Below, piece by piece: positions 1 to 7,333 of a stretch of DNA of 13,451 nucleotides. This stretch comes from JAHFOW01 sp964370795 (lineage in GTDB: Bacteria > Planctomycetota > Brocadiia > Brocadiales > Brocadiaceae). The notes beneath the pieces are model-generated. The model saw only the letters and a list, made by a program, of their open reading frames with translations. It ran no database searches and had not been told where the DNA came from. The position numbers and the translations under genes are program-made. The DNA is taken from contig CAYJME010000078.1 of assembly GCA_964370795.1 (NCBI GenBank), forward strand, positions 1 to 13,451, read 5' to 3'. Position 1 is the first letter of the stretch, and every line of letters starts with the position of its first letter.

Positions 1-570
1 CACCTGGCCCATGCCCGTGAGGCTTCTGGTTTACCCATCGTTACAGAGGTGCTTACTCCCGAACATGTAAAGTTGGTGAGCAAATATAGCGACATATTAC
101 AAATCGGAACCCGCAACATGCAAAACTTCTTACTCCTGCGCGCTGTAGGTGAGACAGGAAAACCCGTGATTTTAAAACGAGGCATGTCCGCAACGGTCGA
201 TGAATTCCTCCTCGCTGCCGAATATATTTTAGCGCAAAATAACCCCAATGTTATTCTCTGCGAAAGAGGAATCAGAACCTTTGAGACACATACCCGTTTC
301 ACGCTTTCGCTCAGCATTGTGCCTTTACTGAAGGAGATGACGCACCTTCCCGTTATCGTTGACCCAAGTCATGGAACTGGAAAGAGAAGTCTCGTCAATC
401 CCATGTCCAAAGGTTCCATAGCGGTGGGAGCTGACGGTTTATTAATTGAAACCCATCCGGAACCTGAAAAATCATTTGTGGACGGACCTCAGACAATTAG
501 TCTTGAATCATTTGACCAGTTGATGCAGGAACTTAAGCCGGTGGCAAAGGCAGTTGGAAGAACGATATAA
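1..570 (+). CDS. aroF: 3-deoxy-7-phosphoheptulonate (DAHP) synthase, type I-beta, 3' part
   Basis: Carboxy-terminal 189 codons of a DAHP synthase; the reading frame is open from base 1, so the start lies outside the window. The enzyme condenses phosphoenolpyruvate with erythrose 4-phosphate, the first step of the shikimate pathway to aromatic amino acids, in the cytoplasm. The visible part carries the family's late TIM-barrel motifs in order: TEVLTPEHV, IGTRNMQNF, KRGMSAT (phosphate and metal site), ILCERGIRTFE, VDPSHGTGKR and GADGLLIETHPEPEKSFVDGPQ. This arrangement fits the Bacillus/Thermotoga type I-beta (AroA-beta) class, related to KDO8P synthase, rather than the E. coli type. Any N-terminal ACT/ferredoxin-like or chorismate mutase extension cannot be seen. 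The stop is followed after 3 bases by the next start, so the two are probably cotranscribed. The aro symbol is by homology; naming varies between genomes. Confidence 0.9.
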   Translation, partial: HLAHAREASGLPIVTEVLTPEHVKLVSKYSDILQIGTRNMQNFLLLRAVGETGKPVILKRGMSATVDEFLLAAEYILAQNNPNVILCERGIRTFETHTRFTLSLSIVPLLKEMTHLPVIVDPSHGTGKRSLVNPMSKGSIAVGADGLLIETHPEPEKSFVDGPQTISLESFDQLMQELKPVAKAVGRTI

Positions 571-573
571 TCT

Positions 574-1074
574 GTGAGAAGAAAAGACAAAGAAATAACG
601 GACAGGGACGAGGTAAGCGAAATCCTCTCAACTGCAATGGTAGGAAGACTGGGGACATGCTTAAATAATATTCCCTATATTACCCCCCTCAATTTTACGT
701 ATGATAAGGCTACCGATAAAATCTTCCTCCACTGTGCAAATGAAGGGAGAAAATTAGACAATGTCAAGGCCAATCAGAATGTCTGCTTTGAGGTAGAAGA
801 AGTAAAACACACGATTGTCAAGCAGCCAACATGCGCCTCTTCAGTTAATTACCGGTCTGTTATCATCTTTGGCACAATAAAAATATTGACTGATATCGCA
901 GCAAAAAATGAGGCGCTCCAGAAACTTGCCGATAAGTATGCACCGCAAAATCCGAAAGTTCCTTTTACCGACGCCATGCTGAATAAAACGAATGTACTCG
1001 AAATAGAAATCAAGGAAATGACCGCAAAGAGAAGTCCGGTTAAACCTGCGATTACTGACCCATCAAAAAAATAA
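574..1074 (+). CDS. Pyridoxamine 5'-phosphate oxidase-fold flavin-binding protein (NimA-like)
   Basis: A 166-residue protein of the split-barrel FMN-binding superfamily. The N-terminal pattern (residues 11-61: RDEVSEILSTAMVGRLGT, then IPYITPLNFTYD, then IFLHCANEGRKLDN) is typical of the NimA-like/flavin-nucleotide-binding branch. The NEGRKLDN segment corresponds to the FMN-phosphate-binding region. The middle (CFEVEEV, YRSVIIFGTIKIL, residues 71-105) supplies the second half of the barrel. The substrate cannot be deduced; relatives include nitroimidazole reductases and many uncharacterised reductases. The start is GTG at 574, only 3 bases after the DAHP synthase stop, with a GGAAG about 13 bases upstream, which is a weak site and suggests translational coupling. 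The C-terminal tail (residues 150-166) is basic and low in complexity. Confidence 0.85.
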   Translation: MRRKDKEITDRDEVSEILSTAMVGRLGTCLNNIPYITPLNFTYDKATDKIFLHCANEGRKLDNVKANQNVCFEVEEVKHTIVKQPTCASSVNYRSVIIFGTIKILTDIAAKNEALQKLADKYAPQNPKVPFTDAMLNKTNVLEIEIKEMTAKRSPVKPAITDPSKK

Positions 1075-1095
1075 TTTTAGAAAGGAATAGTATTT

Positions 1096-2283
1096 ATGGA
1101 AATTACGCCATCAAAGAGATTGCAATCTATTGGTGCGTATGCCTTTGCAGAAGTCGATAAAGAGGTTGAAAAATTAAAATCCCTGGGAATAATACCCATT
1201 GATTTTGGTGTTGGCGACCCCACCGTGCCTACGCCAGAAATTGTGCGTAAGGCGACTCAAAAAGGAATAACACTCCGCAAATCATCAGGCTATCCAAGCT
1301 ATACTGGCGCGCCTGAGTTTCGCAAGGCGCTTGCCGAGTGGACGCACAAGCGGTTTGGCGTCCAGTTAGACCCTGCAACAGAAATTTCATCCACCATTGG
1401 CTCGAAAGAAGGTGTTTTTAATTTTCACGAGGGGATAGTTAATCCGGGTGATTATGTAATTATTCCAACCCCTGGCTATCCACCGTATACACGCGGCACA
1501 TTATTCGCCGAAGGTATTCCCTATTATGTGCCCGTTCTTGCAGAAAATAAATTTTTGATCGATGTGAAGTCCATCCCCGAAGAGGTCTGCAAAAAGGCAA
1601 AACTTATGTGGATCAACTATCCGAATAGTCCATCGGGCGCGGTAGCTCCTTTATCATATTTGAAGGAACTCGTGGAATTTGGGAAGAAATATAATATCAT
1701 CATTGCCTCTGATGAGGCGTACAGTGAAATTTATTATCAAGAACCACCGCACAGCATCCTGGAGGTAACAAAAGAAGGCGTCATTGTATTTAATTCCTTC
1801 TCCAAAAGGAGCGCCATGACCTGTTACCGGATTGGCTGGGTGGCAGGTGACAGGCAGATTGTTGATATATTCAAGAAGGTAAAAACGAATATTGATTCGG
1901 GCACGGCGACATTTATTCAGGATGGCGCTATCGCCGCCCTCAGCGATGAAACCCACGTCGAAAAGATGCGGGCAGAATACAAGATCAAAAGGGATTTATT
2001 GGTCGATGCCTTCAAACATATCAAACTCACTGACTGCACACCTGAAGCAACTATTTATCTCTGGCAGAAGGTGCCGCAGGGCATGTCGTCTGTCGATTTT
2101 GCCAAAAAGCTTCTTTCTCCGGAGATTGCCATTGTAACAACACCGGGCGCATGGATTAGTGATAAAACCCAAAACGGACTGAATCCTGGCGAAGGTTATG
2201 TGCGGTTTGCGCTGGTACCCAGCATCAAAGATACCAAAGAAGCAGCTAAACGGATTAAAAAACTATTGCCAAAGATTTTGTAA
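1096..2283 (+). CDS. Class I/II PLP-dependent aminotransferase, probable LL-diaminopimelate aminotransferase (DapL-like)
   Basis: A 395-residue fold-type I aminotransferase of normal length. The N-terminal segment AYAFAEVDKEVEKLKSLG, IDFGVGDPTVPTP and YPSYTGAPEFRKALAEW resembles the DapL/DapL2 group, which makes LL-diaminopimelate from tetrahydrodipicolinate in one step (lysine and peptidoglycan precursor). Other PLP landmarks are NYPNSPSG (174-181), D206 in SDEAY (pyridine nitrogen), Schiff-base lysine K237 in NSFSKR, R245 in the RIGW segment and substrate-carboxylate R370 in GYVRFAL. The usual M-x-G-x-R-x-G-W after the lysine is MTCYRIGW here, with Cys in the Gly position. An AAAGGA lies 9 bases before the ATG. 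A DapL role fits planctomycetes, but aspartate/alanine or other amino-acid transamination cannot be excluded from sequence alone. Confidence 0.82.
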   Translation: MEITPSKRLQSIGAYAFAEVDKEVEKLKSLGIIPIDFGVGDPTVPTPEIVRKATQKGITLRKSSGYPSYTGAPEFRKALAEWTHKRFGVQLDPATEISSTIGSKEGVFNFHEGIVNPGDYVIIPTPGYPPYTRGTLFAEGIPYYVPVLAENKFLIDVKSIPEEVCKKAKLMWINYPNSPSGAVAPLSYLKELVEFGKKYNIIIASDEAYSEIYYQEPPHSILEVTKEGVIVFNSFSKRSAMTCYRIGWVAGDRQIVDIFKKVKTNIDSGTATFIQDGAIAALSDETHVEKMRAEYKIKRDLLVDAFKHIKLTDCTPEATIYLWQKVPQGMSSVDFAKKLLSPEIAIVTTPGAWISDKTQNGLNPGEGYVRFALVPSIKDTKEAAKRIKKLLPKIL

Positions 2284-2292
2284 AAGAAAAAC

Positions 2293-2319
2293 CACAGATT
2301 GCGCAGATTACACCGATTT
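2293..2319. repeat. Three tandem 9-bp units in the dapL-like/trpS gap
   Basis: Three consecutive 9-mers, CACAGATTG, CGCAGATTA and CACCGATTT, fill most of the 63-base gap before trpS. They share the pattern CRCMGATTN. I recall similar CACAGATTA-type runs as dispersed intergenic repeats in several bacterial genomes; that is memory, not something checked here. The repeat ends before the trpS ribosome-binding site (AAGGA, 2336-2340). Confidence 0.45.
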
Positions 2320-2346
2320 AAGGAAAAGACAAACTAAGGATTTTTT

Positions 2347-3324
2347 ATGAAAAAACGGTTATTTAGCGGGATACAACCCAGCGGCGACGTGCACATCGGC
2401 AACTACCTCGGCGCCATAAAAAACTGGATACGCCTGATCGATCAATATGATTGCATCTTTTGCATCGTCGATTACCATGCAATTACCATCGAATACAACC
2501 CGCAGGAGATGCAAAGACGGGTGCTCAATGCGGCCGCCGTCAATATCGCCGCAGGACTCAATCCAGACCAGTGCATTATCTTTGTCCAATCCTACGTGCC
2601 GGAGCACACGGAACTCGCATGGATATTTAACACCGTTACCCCCATGGGTCATCTGGAACGTATGACCCAGTTTAAGGACAAGTCAAAACAGCACCGGGAA
2701 AATATCAATGCCGGTTTATTTACCTATCCTGTCTTGCAGGCTGCTGATATTTCACTTTATAAAGGGGAAGTCGTGCCGGTAGGCGAGGATCAGGTACAAC
2801 ACATTGAACTTGCGCGGGAAATTGTCAGAAAATTTAACATGAAATACGGAGAAACATTTCCGGATCCACAGGAAGTCCTCTCAGAGGCGCCCCGGATTAT
2901 GGGACTTGACGGCAAGACCAAGATGAGCAAGAGCCTGGGGAATTATATTTCTCTGGTAGAATCTCCAGAGTCGATTTGGAAAAAATTATCAACTGCGGTA
3001 ACTGATGAGAACCGAAAGAGGCGCACCGACCCCGGCAATCCTGATATCTGTAATCTGTTTACCCTGCACAAATATTTCTCCTTAAAGGAACACATTGACC
3101 GCATTAATCTGGTATGCCGTACGGCTGAAATTGGCTGTATTGAATGCAAAAAGATGCTGTCCAACAATATTATTGACGTATTAACACCCATTCGACAGAG
3201 GTATGAACAATTAATTAAAAACCAGGATGATTTGCTCGGTATCCTGCACACAGGTGCGAAACAATGTAAGAAAATTGCGGAAGAAACGATGGTAGAAGTG
3301 AAAAAGAAAATGGGGTTGGTATAA
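2347..3324 (+). CDS. trpS: Tryptophan--tRNA ligase (TrpRS)
   Basis: A 325-residue class Ic aminoacyl-tRNA synthetase that charges tRNA-Trp. It begins with the characteristic FSGIQPSGDVHIGNYLGAIKNW: HIGN at residues 16-19 is the HIGH signature. KMSKS is intact at 192-196 (LDGKTKMSKSLGNYI). Also present are TELAWIFNTVTPMGHLERMTQFKDK (tRNA/dimer region, from about residue 88), FTYPVLQAADI and VGEDQVQHIELAREI (tryptophan and ATP pocket). The length is normal for bacterial TrpRS (about 325-350). The ATG has an AAGGA 6 bases upstream. ArgRS begins 6 bases after the stop, so the two synthetases form a small translation operon. No T-box-like leader or trp-codon leader peptide is visible in the short 5' gap. 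Confidence 0.96.
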   Translation: MKKRLFSGIQPSGDVHIGNYLGAIKNWIRLIDQYDCIFCIVDYHAITIEYNPQEMQRRVLNAAAVNIAAGLNPDQCIIFVQSYVPEHTELAWIFNTVTPMGHLERMTQFKDKSKQHRENINAGLFTYPVLQAADISLYKGEVVPVGEDQVQHIELAREIVRKFNMKYGETFPDPQEVLSEAPRIMGLDGKTKMSKSLGNYISLVESPESIWKKLSTAVTDENRKRRTDPGNPDICNLFTLHKYFSLKEHIDRINLVCRTAEIGCIECKKMLSNNIIDVLTPIRQRYEQLIKNQDDLLGILHTGAKQCKKIAEETMVEVKKKMGLV

Positions 3325-3330
3325 TTAAGT

Positions 3331-5028
3331 ATGGATTACTTTATAAAACCTATCATATCTCTATTAAAAAAAAGCACAAACCTTTCTGAAAACGAAATTG
3401 AAAAACTCATCGAAATTCCACCCGATATAAAGATGGGTGATTATGCCTTCCCCTGCTATAGTCTCTCAAAAACCCTGAAAAAATCACCCTCTATCATTGC
3501 AACGGAGCTTCTGAGTACGATACGGCCTGTCGCGCCTGTCAGAGAGGTAAAGGCTCTTGGTCCTTATCTGAACTTCTTTATTGATAAGGCAATTTTTTCT
3601 GAAAACATTTCAAAAAAGATATTTGAAGAAAAAGACCGTTATGGTTGCAGCGCTATCGGAGCTGGCAAAACCATCGTTGTCGATTACTCCTCCCCCAATA
3701 TTGCAAAACACCTGGCCGTTCATCACCTGCGTTCCGCATTAATCGGGAGCGGTATCTACAATATTTACAAAACGCTTGGATATAAATGCATCGGAATTAA
3801 CCACCTCGGCGATTGGGGAACACAGTTTGGCCAATTAATTGTCGCATATAAAAAATGGGGCAGTGAAAATACTCATACATTATATACCGTGACAGACCTG
3901 AACAACCTTTATGTAAAATTCCACCAGGAGGCTGAAAAGAATCCAGGCCTGGAAGGCGAAGCAAGGGAGTGGTTCAAAAAACTCGAAGCAGGCGATGCTG
4001 AGGCCAGGGAACTCTGGCAACACTTTAAGGACATTAGTTTAAAAGAATTTCAAAAGATTTACGACATGCTCGGGATACACTTTGATGCCTTTACCGGCGA
4101 AAGTTTTTACAATACACTGGTCGAAGATACCGTTAATCGGATCAAGGAAAAAGGGCTTACCAGGATCAGCGAAGAAGCGTTAATTATTGATCTGGAACCT
4201 TACAACATGCCACCCTGCCTCTTGCGCAAGAAAGACGACGCCACCCTTTACGCCACCCGCGACATTGCGGCCGCAGAATACAGGAAAAAGACTTATAATT
4301 TTGAAATGATGATTTACGTAGTCGGCTCTGAGCAAAAGCTCCATTTCCGGCAGGTCTTTAAGGCACTGGAACTCATGGGATACGACTGGGCAAACCATTG
4401 TATACACGTGGATTTTGGTCTCATGAAATTTAAGGAAGGCAAGATGTCCACCAGGAAAGGAAATGTTGTTCTCCTGGAAGACTTGTTAGCCGAGGCCGTT
4501 GAACGTATCAGAAAGATTATCGAAGAAAAAAATCCGTCTCTCGAAAATAAAGAAACCGTCGCGCACGAAGTAGGTATCGGCGCCGTTATCTTTGCCAACC
4601 TATCAACGAAGCGCAATAAGGATGTGGTCTTTGACTGGGACTCTGTGCTCAATTTTGAAGGAGAAACCGGCCCGTATGTTCAGTATACCCATGCCCGCCT
4701 TTGCAGTATCCTGAGAAAATATGGAAAACCTGTGACAACGGACATTCAATATGAATTGCTGAAAGAAGACGAAACCGTTGTTCTCGTAAAGATTTTGTCT
4801 CAATTTCCCTTCATTATCCTGAAGGCATCCGAGGCTTACGAGCCATCGCTCATCAGCAACTATCTCATCGACATTTGCAGCAGCCTGAACAGATTTTATA
4901 ATGCCCATCGCGTCTTGTCAGATGACGAGGAACTAACCAAGGCCAGGATATTATTGGTAGATGCGACTCGTCAGGTCATAAAGAATGGACTTAATATCCT
5001 TGGTATGCATGCCCCGGAACGGATGTAA
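3331..5028 (+). CDS. argS: Arginine--tRNA ligase (ArgRS) with variant HIGH motif
   Basis: A 565-residue class Ia synthetase that charges tRNA-Arg. Domain order is the N-terminal Add1 tRNA-binding domain (about 1-87), the catalytic Rossmann fold (about 113-385) and the C-terminal DALR anticodon-binding helical domain (about 450-565, ending GLNILGMHAPERM). The catalytic landmarks are VDYSSPNIAKHL followed by AVHHLRS (129-135), NHLGDWGTQFGQLI (157-170), LYATRDIAAAEYR, VGSEQKLHFRQVF and KMSTRKGNVV (371-380). The oddity is the HIGH box. By alignment to the usual H-[IV]-G-H, the first His is Ala129 and the Gly is His131; only the last His (132) is kept. I half-recall a lineage of ArgRS proteins with similar boxes, so this may be a clade feature rather than damage, since everything else is intact. 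It starts 6 bases after trpS with no clear Shine-Dalgarno, consistent with coupling. Confidence 0.95.
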   Translation: MDYFIKPIISLLKKSTNLSENEIEKLIEIPPDIKMGDYAFPCYSLSKTLKKSPSIIATELLSTIRPVAPVREVKALGPYLNFFIDKAIFSENISKKIFEEKDRYGCSAIGAGKTIVVDYSSPNIAKHLAVHHLRSALIGSGIYNIYKTLGYKCIGINHLGDWGTQFGQLIVAYKKWGSENTHTLYTVTDLNNLYVKFHQEAEKNPGLEGEAREWFKKLEAGDAEARELWQHFKDISLKEFQKIYDMLGIHFDAFTGESFYNTLVEDTVNRIKEKGLTRISEEALIIDLEPYNMPPCLLRKKDDATLYATRDIAAAEYRKKTYNFEMMIYVVGSEQKLHFRQVFKALELMGYDWANHCIHVDFGLMKFKEGKMSTRKGNVVLLEDLLAEAVERIRKIIEEKNPSLENKETVAHEVGIGAVIFANLSTKRNKDVVFDWDSVLNFEGETGPYVQYTHARLCSILRKYGKPVTTDIQYELLKEDETVVLVKILSQFPFIILKASEAYEPSLISNYLIDICSSLNRFYNAHRVLSDDEELTKARILLVDATRQVIKNGLNILGMHAPERM

Positions 5029-5234
5029 TTTTTGTTAATGAATCTTGTATCATGCCAAACTGAACCATTTGGTTTACGCCTTTTGTTACAGGAGACCTTC
5101 CTGCGTGCATCGCACAGACAGGCAGGGATAGTCTGTCTATTTCCCGGCAATTCTTTATGAAAAATCGGTTAATTTACCGCAAATTACCCATCCTCTTATT
5201 TGGTGTTAAATTTAGCTGAAAGAATTAAAAAAGC
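5029..5234. other. Gene-free stretch after argS with small hairpins (REP-like), no clear terminator
   Basis: No credible gene is seen. At 5089-5138 three short inverted repeats follow each other: CAGGA/TCCTG (5089-5103), TGCG/CGCA (5102-5114) and AGACAG/CTGTCT (5116-5138). Such clusters resemble degenerate repetitive palindromic elements. None is followed by a T-run, so they are not convincing terminators for argS. The rest (5140-5234) is AT-rich without recognisable signals. Confidence 0.3.
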
Positions 5235-5264
5235 TTGCAATCTTCTTCATTTTTGGTTTAATAT
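5235..5264 (+). promoter_or_regulatory. Candidate sigma-70 promoter for a small RNA
   Basis: TTGCAA (5235-5240) is followed after 18 bases by TAATAT (5259-5264); TTTAAT at 5257-5262 with a 16-base spacer is an alternative -10. Transcription would start near 5270. No convincing gene follows on this strand, but a strong hairpin with a T-run lies about 80 bases downstream, which is what suggests an RNA gene. Confidence 0.4.
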
Positions 5265-5269
5265 CACCT

Positions 5270-5360
5270 TTCACAGTGGAAAAGCAATTTCCTGTCATCT
5301 GCTCGATGTTTGGGCCTAAGACATAAGTTTGCCGACTGCGTGTCTTGGGCCTTTTTATTT
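5270..5360 (+). ncRNA. Candidate small RNA of about 90 nt ending in an intrinsic-terminator-like hairpin
   Basis: Bounded by the promoter-like sequence just upstream and by the T-rich end. A small 5' hairpin (TTTC/GAAA around 5269-5285) is followed by an 18-base linker region and then the terminal hairpin at 5313-5351. I recognise no known RNA family in it and 6S RNA features are absent. It is convergent with the minus-strand operon that ends at 5539, so it could act on its own or oppose read-through. This is inference from signals only. Confidence 0.35.
5313..5360 (+). terminator. Rho-independent terminator-like hairpin
   Basis: GGCCTAAGACA (5313-5323) pairs with TGTCTTGGGCC (5341-5351): 11 base pairs including one G-U, around a 17-nt loop, followed immediately by TTTTTATTT (5352-5360). 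The loop is longer than usual for a terminator, so the hairpin may also be a functional RNA domain. Confidence 0.6.
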
Positions 5361-5428
5361 GCAATTTTTCATTGCGGCCTTTGTTTAGCAGATTTGTTTT
5401 GTAGAGTTCAATCGAAATTACGAAGGGA

Positions 5429-5450
5429 TTTCACAAACTTTCGTGAAAAA
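5429..5450. repeat. Palindrome copy A (TTTCACGAA-TT-TTCGTGAAA family, imperfect)
   Basis: TTTCACAAA (5429-5437), spacer CT, TTCGTGAAA (5440-5448) continuing into A's. One mismatch from the consensus in the left arm. It also sits inside a wider 9-bp inverted repeat, GATTTCACA (5427-5435) with TGTGAAATC (5474-5482), and further GTGAAA half-sites occur at 5457 and 5475. Centre at about 5438.5, 65 bases from copy B. Confidence 0.7.
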
Positions 5451-5491
5451 TTTGTAGTGAAAATATTTAAGCCTGTGAAATCTTATTGCGA

Positions 5492-5515
5492 TTTTTCACG
5501 AATTTTCGTGAAAAA
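5492..5515. repeat. Palindrome copy B, perfect 11-bp arms
   Basis: TTTTTCACGAA (5492-5502), spacer TT, TTCGTGAAAAA (5505-5515). It lies 24 bases beyond the stop of the minus-strand operon. The T-tract is on the 5' side and the A-tract on the 3' side of the stem on both strands, opposite to an intrinsic terminator. Confidence 0.8.
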
Positions 5516-5538
5516 AGAAAATTATCGCTTGTTTCAGT

Positions 5539-6387
5539 CTAGTGCTTTTTATTTTTCTTGTGAGTGATGATTATTTTAGATGCATCTTCTGATTTTTTGA
5601 TTTGTTCTTTTAAAATTTTTATTTCGGCGTTACGTTCCTGCTGAATATCAAGGTTTTCAGATATCTTCTGAAGAGGCGCGAGCGATTTGGTTACGGTTTC
5701 AGAAATAATTTCTACCTGATTCTTTTCTTTTACTGGAGAAGATAACCTGTAGCTAAGCCCCAGACCTCCAGAGAAAATCGTAAATAAAACCGCCATAAAC
5801 ATGAACAATTCCGATGATTTTACAAAATTTGCAACATGGTCATTGACGACTTCGTTATACTGCGAACATCCCATGTAGCACGCAATAATCTTGCTTTTTT
5901 GAGGTGATTCCATCGAGTCTTTTTCAGGATTAATTAACAGTTCTAATCCAGGGGACTGTCTCTCCTTTATACGTATAGCTCTTGTGCAGCACCATAGTGA
6001 AACTAAATAGAATAGTAATGATGAAAGCATTATTATAAGAATAGAAATACATGAAGAGTGCTCTAGTACAAAGATGAAGAGTGCCAGAACAATCGGCACA
6101 AAAAAGGTCGCGACTCCAAAAATTTTATGTGCTTTTTCTTCAAGTCTGTTATATCTGTCTTCAGAGCGCTCATACATCTCTCTAGAGACAGCTAAATCTT
6201 CATCAGTAGGCACCCAATTGCCTTTGTCCCAAGGAATGTTCCTTTCCGGCGGGACGAGGCTTTTTTTATAGGTACTAAAGACAAAAGAAATCGAGAATCG
6301 AAACTGGTTGAGCCATTGCCGGATAGACTGCCAGATTTTTTCTTTCTCAGGTTTCTCGTAGAAGTATTTGAGAATCTTATTACTCAT
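5539..6387 (-). CDS. Three-segment membrane protein, third gene of the graspetide operon, function unknown
   Basis: A 282-residue protein I do not recognise. Layout: basic/aromatic N-terminus (1-45), a polar region with a DRYNRLEEKAHKIFG helix, hydrophobic segments at about 90-109 and 113-134 separated by a very short turn (a hairpin), a cytoplasm-like stretch (135-192), a third segment at about 194-214, then a charged, probably coiled-coil tail (222-268) ending in a Lys/His-rich run. The charged helix followed by a two-helix hairpin recalls small 2TM effector proteins (SLATT/Pycsar-type), but this is a resemblance only. Its ATG overlaps the end of the ATP-grasp gene by 8 bases (ATGAGTAA), so it is translationally coupled and should be read as part of that system. 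Possible roles are export, self-protection or the peptide's target. No peptidase or ABC-transporter motif is present. Confidence 0.8.
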   Translation of the reverse strand: MSNKILKYFYEKPEKEKIWQSIRQWLNQFRFSISFVFSTYKKSLVPPERNIPWDKGNWVPTDEDLAVSREMYERSEDRYNRLEEKAHKIFGVATFFVPIVLALFIFVLEHSSCISILIIMLSSLLFYLVSLWCCTRAIRIKERQSPGLELLINPEKDSMESPQKSKIIACYMGCSQYNEVVNDHVANFVKSSELFMFMAVLFTIFSGGLGLSYRLSSPVKEKNQVEIISETVTKSLAPLQKISENLDIQQERNAEIKILKEQIKKSEDASKIIITHKKNKKH

Positions 6388-7333
6388 TCATTGTCCTATA
6401 AAAAAGCTTAATGAATGAGTCTGAAATGGGAAGTCCAAGATCGTTTTCTAACCAGGCCCATTCACCAGCAGGGTTTATTTCAAGAAAAATATAATTTCCA
6501 TTTCTATCCTTAATTAGATCAATTGCACCGTATTCTAGATTCAATGCGGCCATCAATTTAAATATATTGTCTTTGATGTGACATGGGATTTCAGCGACCC
6601 TTTGTGTAACCTTCTGGTCTTTCACCCTCCAGTCAGGAGTCTTTTCAACTTCATGGCGTATCTCTACCGCATAGACATCTTTTCCAACAACAGTAACTCT
6701 AAGGTCACACTCGCGAGTGATTTCATGTTGTAGATAAATGGGTACCTGAGATTTGTTCAACTCATCAAGATCTTCCCTTGTTACTCGATTGGTATGAATA
6801 GCAAAGACATCATTGCGGTCATACAAAAGGCCATGAAATATCGGTTTACATATTACGCTCCCATCAGTTTGTTCAAAAAAATGAATGGCCTTGTTATAGT
6901 CGTTCGTAACAATTGATCGTGGCACCGTAAATCCTATTTTGGATGCAATTTCTAGTTGGTACAGCTTTCGCTCACCCAAATACACAGCATCTAATGGATT
7001 TATCCATTTCGCTTTCAAACTCAATAAAAGCCCTTCAATTAGGTGCTTAATTTCACCACTGATGAAGTTGTTTTCACCAGCACTATATCCAGCCAAATCA
7101 ACCGAAGGGCTAACAGCTCGCCTATACCAGATTGATTGAATTTCATTAAGATTTATATCCGTTGATTCTTTTCTAATTATTTTGTGAGGGTTATCCCCAG
7201 AAAATAAGATGTCATATCCAAAATCTAGTATCTCGGTTGGGTTTAATCTTAGATATGGTAATTTTTTATCAATTAACTTTGTAATCAGAAAATCGACTGC
7301 AAAATCATTTTTATTCGTGACTATTAAAAGCAT
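6380..7333 (-). CDS. ATP-grasp RiPP maturase (graspetide synthetase, MvdD/TgmB-like)
   Basis: A 317-residue ATP-grasp ligase expected to join side chains of Thr/Ser/Lys and Glu/Asp in a ribosomal precursor by acyl-phosphate chemistry. The N-terminal domain starts MLLIVTNKNDFAVDFLI and carries SIWYRRAVSP (67-76) and KWINPLDAVYLGERKLYQLEIA (109-130), typical of the microviridin-type maturases. ATP-grasp features follow: CKP with K163, a CDLRVTVVG segment (D210, R212), GAIDL (269-273) and FLEINPAGEWAWLENDLGLPISD (metal ligands E285 and N287). The similarity seems closest to the SAV_5884/TgmB branch, judged from memory. I prefer ATG at 7331-7333, preceded by AGAGAG about 8 bases away; a GTG at 7340-7342 would add three residues. 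The start lies inside the precursor gene (23-base overlap) and the stop inside the membrane-protein gene, giving a tightly coupled operon. Confidence 0.88.
   Translation of the reverse strand: MLLIVTNKNDFAVDFLITKLIDKKLPYLRLNPTEILDFGYDILFSGDNPHKIIRKESTDINLNEIQSIWYRRAVSPSVDLAGYSAGENNFISGEIKHLIEGLLLSLKAKWINPLDAVYLGERKLYQLEIASKIGFTVPRSIVTNDYNKAIHFFEQTDGSVICKPIFHGLLYDRNDVFAIHTNRVTREDLDELNKSQVPIYLQHEITRECDLRVTVVGKDVYAVEIRHEVEKTPDWRVKDQKVTQRVAEIPCHIKDNIFKLMAALNLEYGAIDLIKDRNGNYIFLEINPAGEWAWLENDLGLPISDSFIKLFYRTMNE

Noticed and set aside
5492..5515. Palindrome B as an intrinsic terminator of the minus-strand operon
   Set aside because: The T-tract precedes and the A-tract follows the stem on both strands, the reverse of a terminator, and the two-base loop is too tight.
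5310..5567. An 85-codon plus-strand open frame
   Set aside because: It runs through the terminator hairpin and palindromes A and B, its composition is unlike a protein, and it overlaps the end of the membrane-protein gene.
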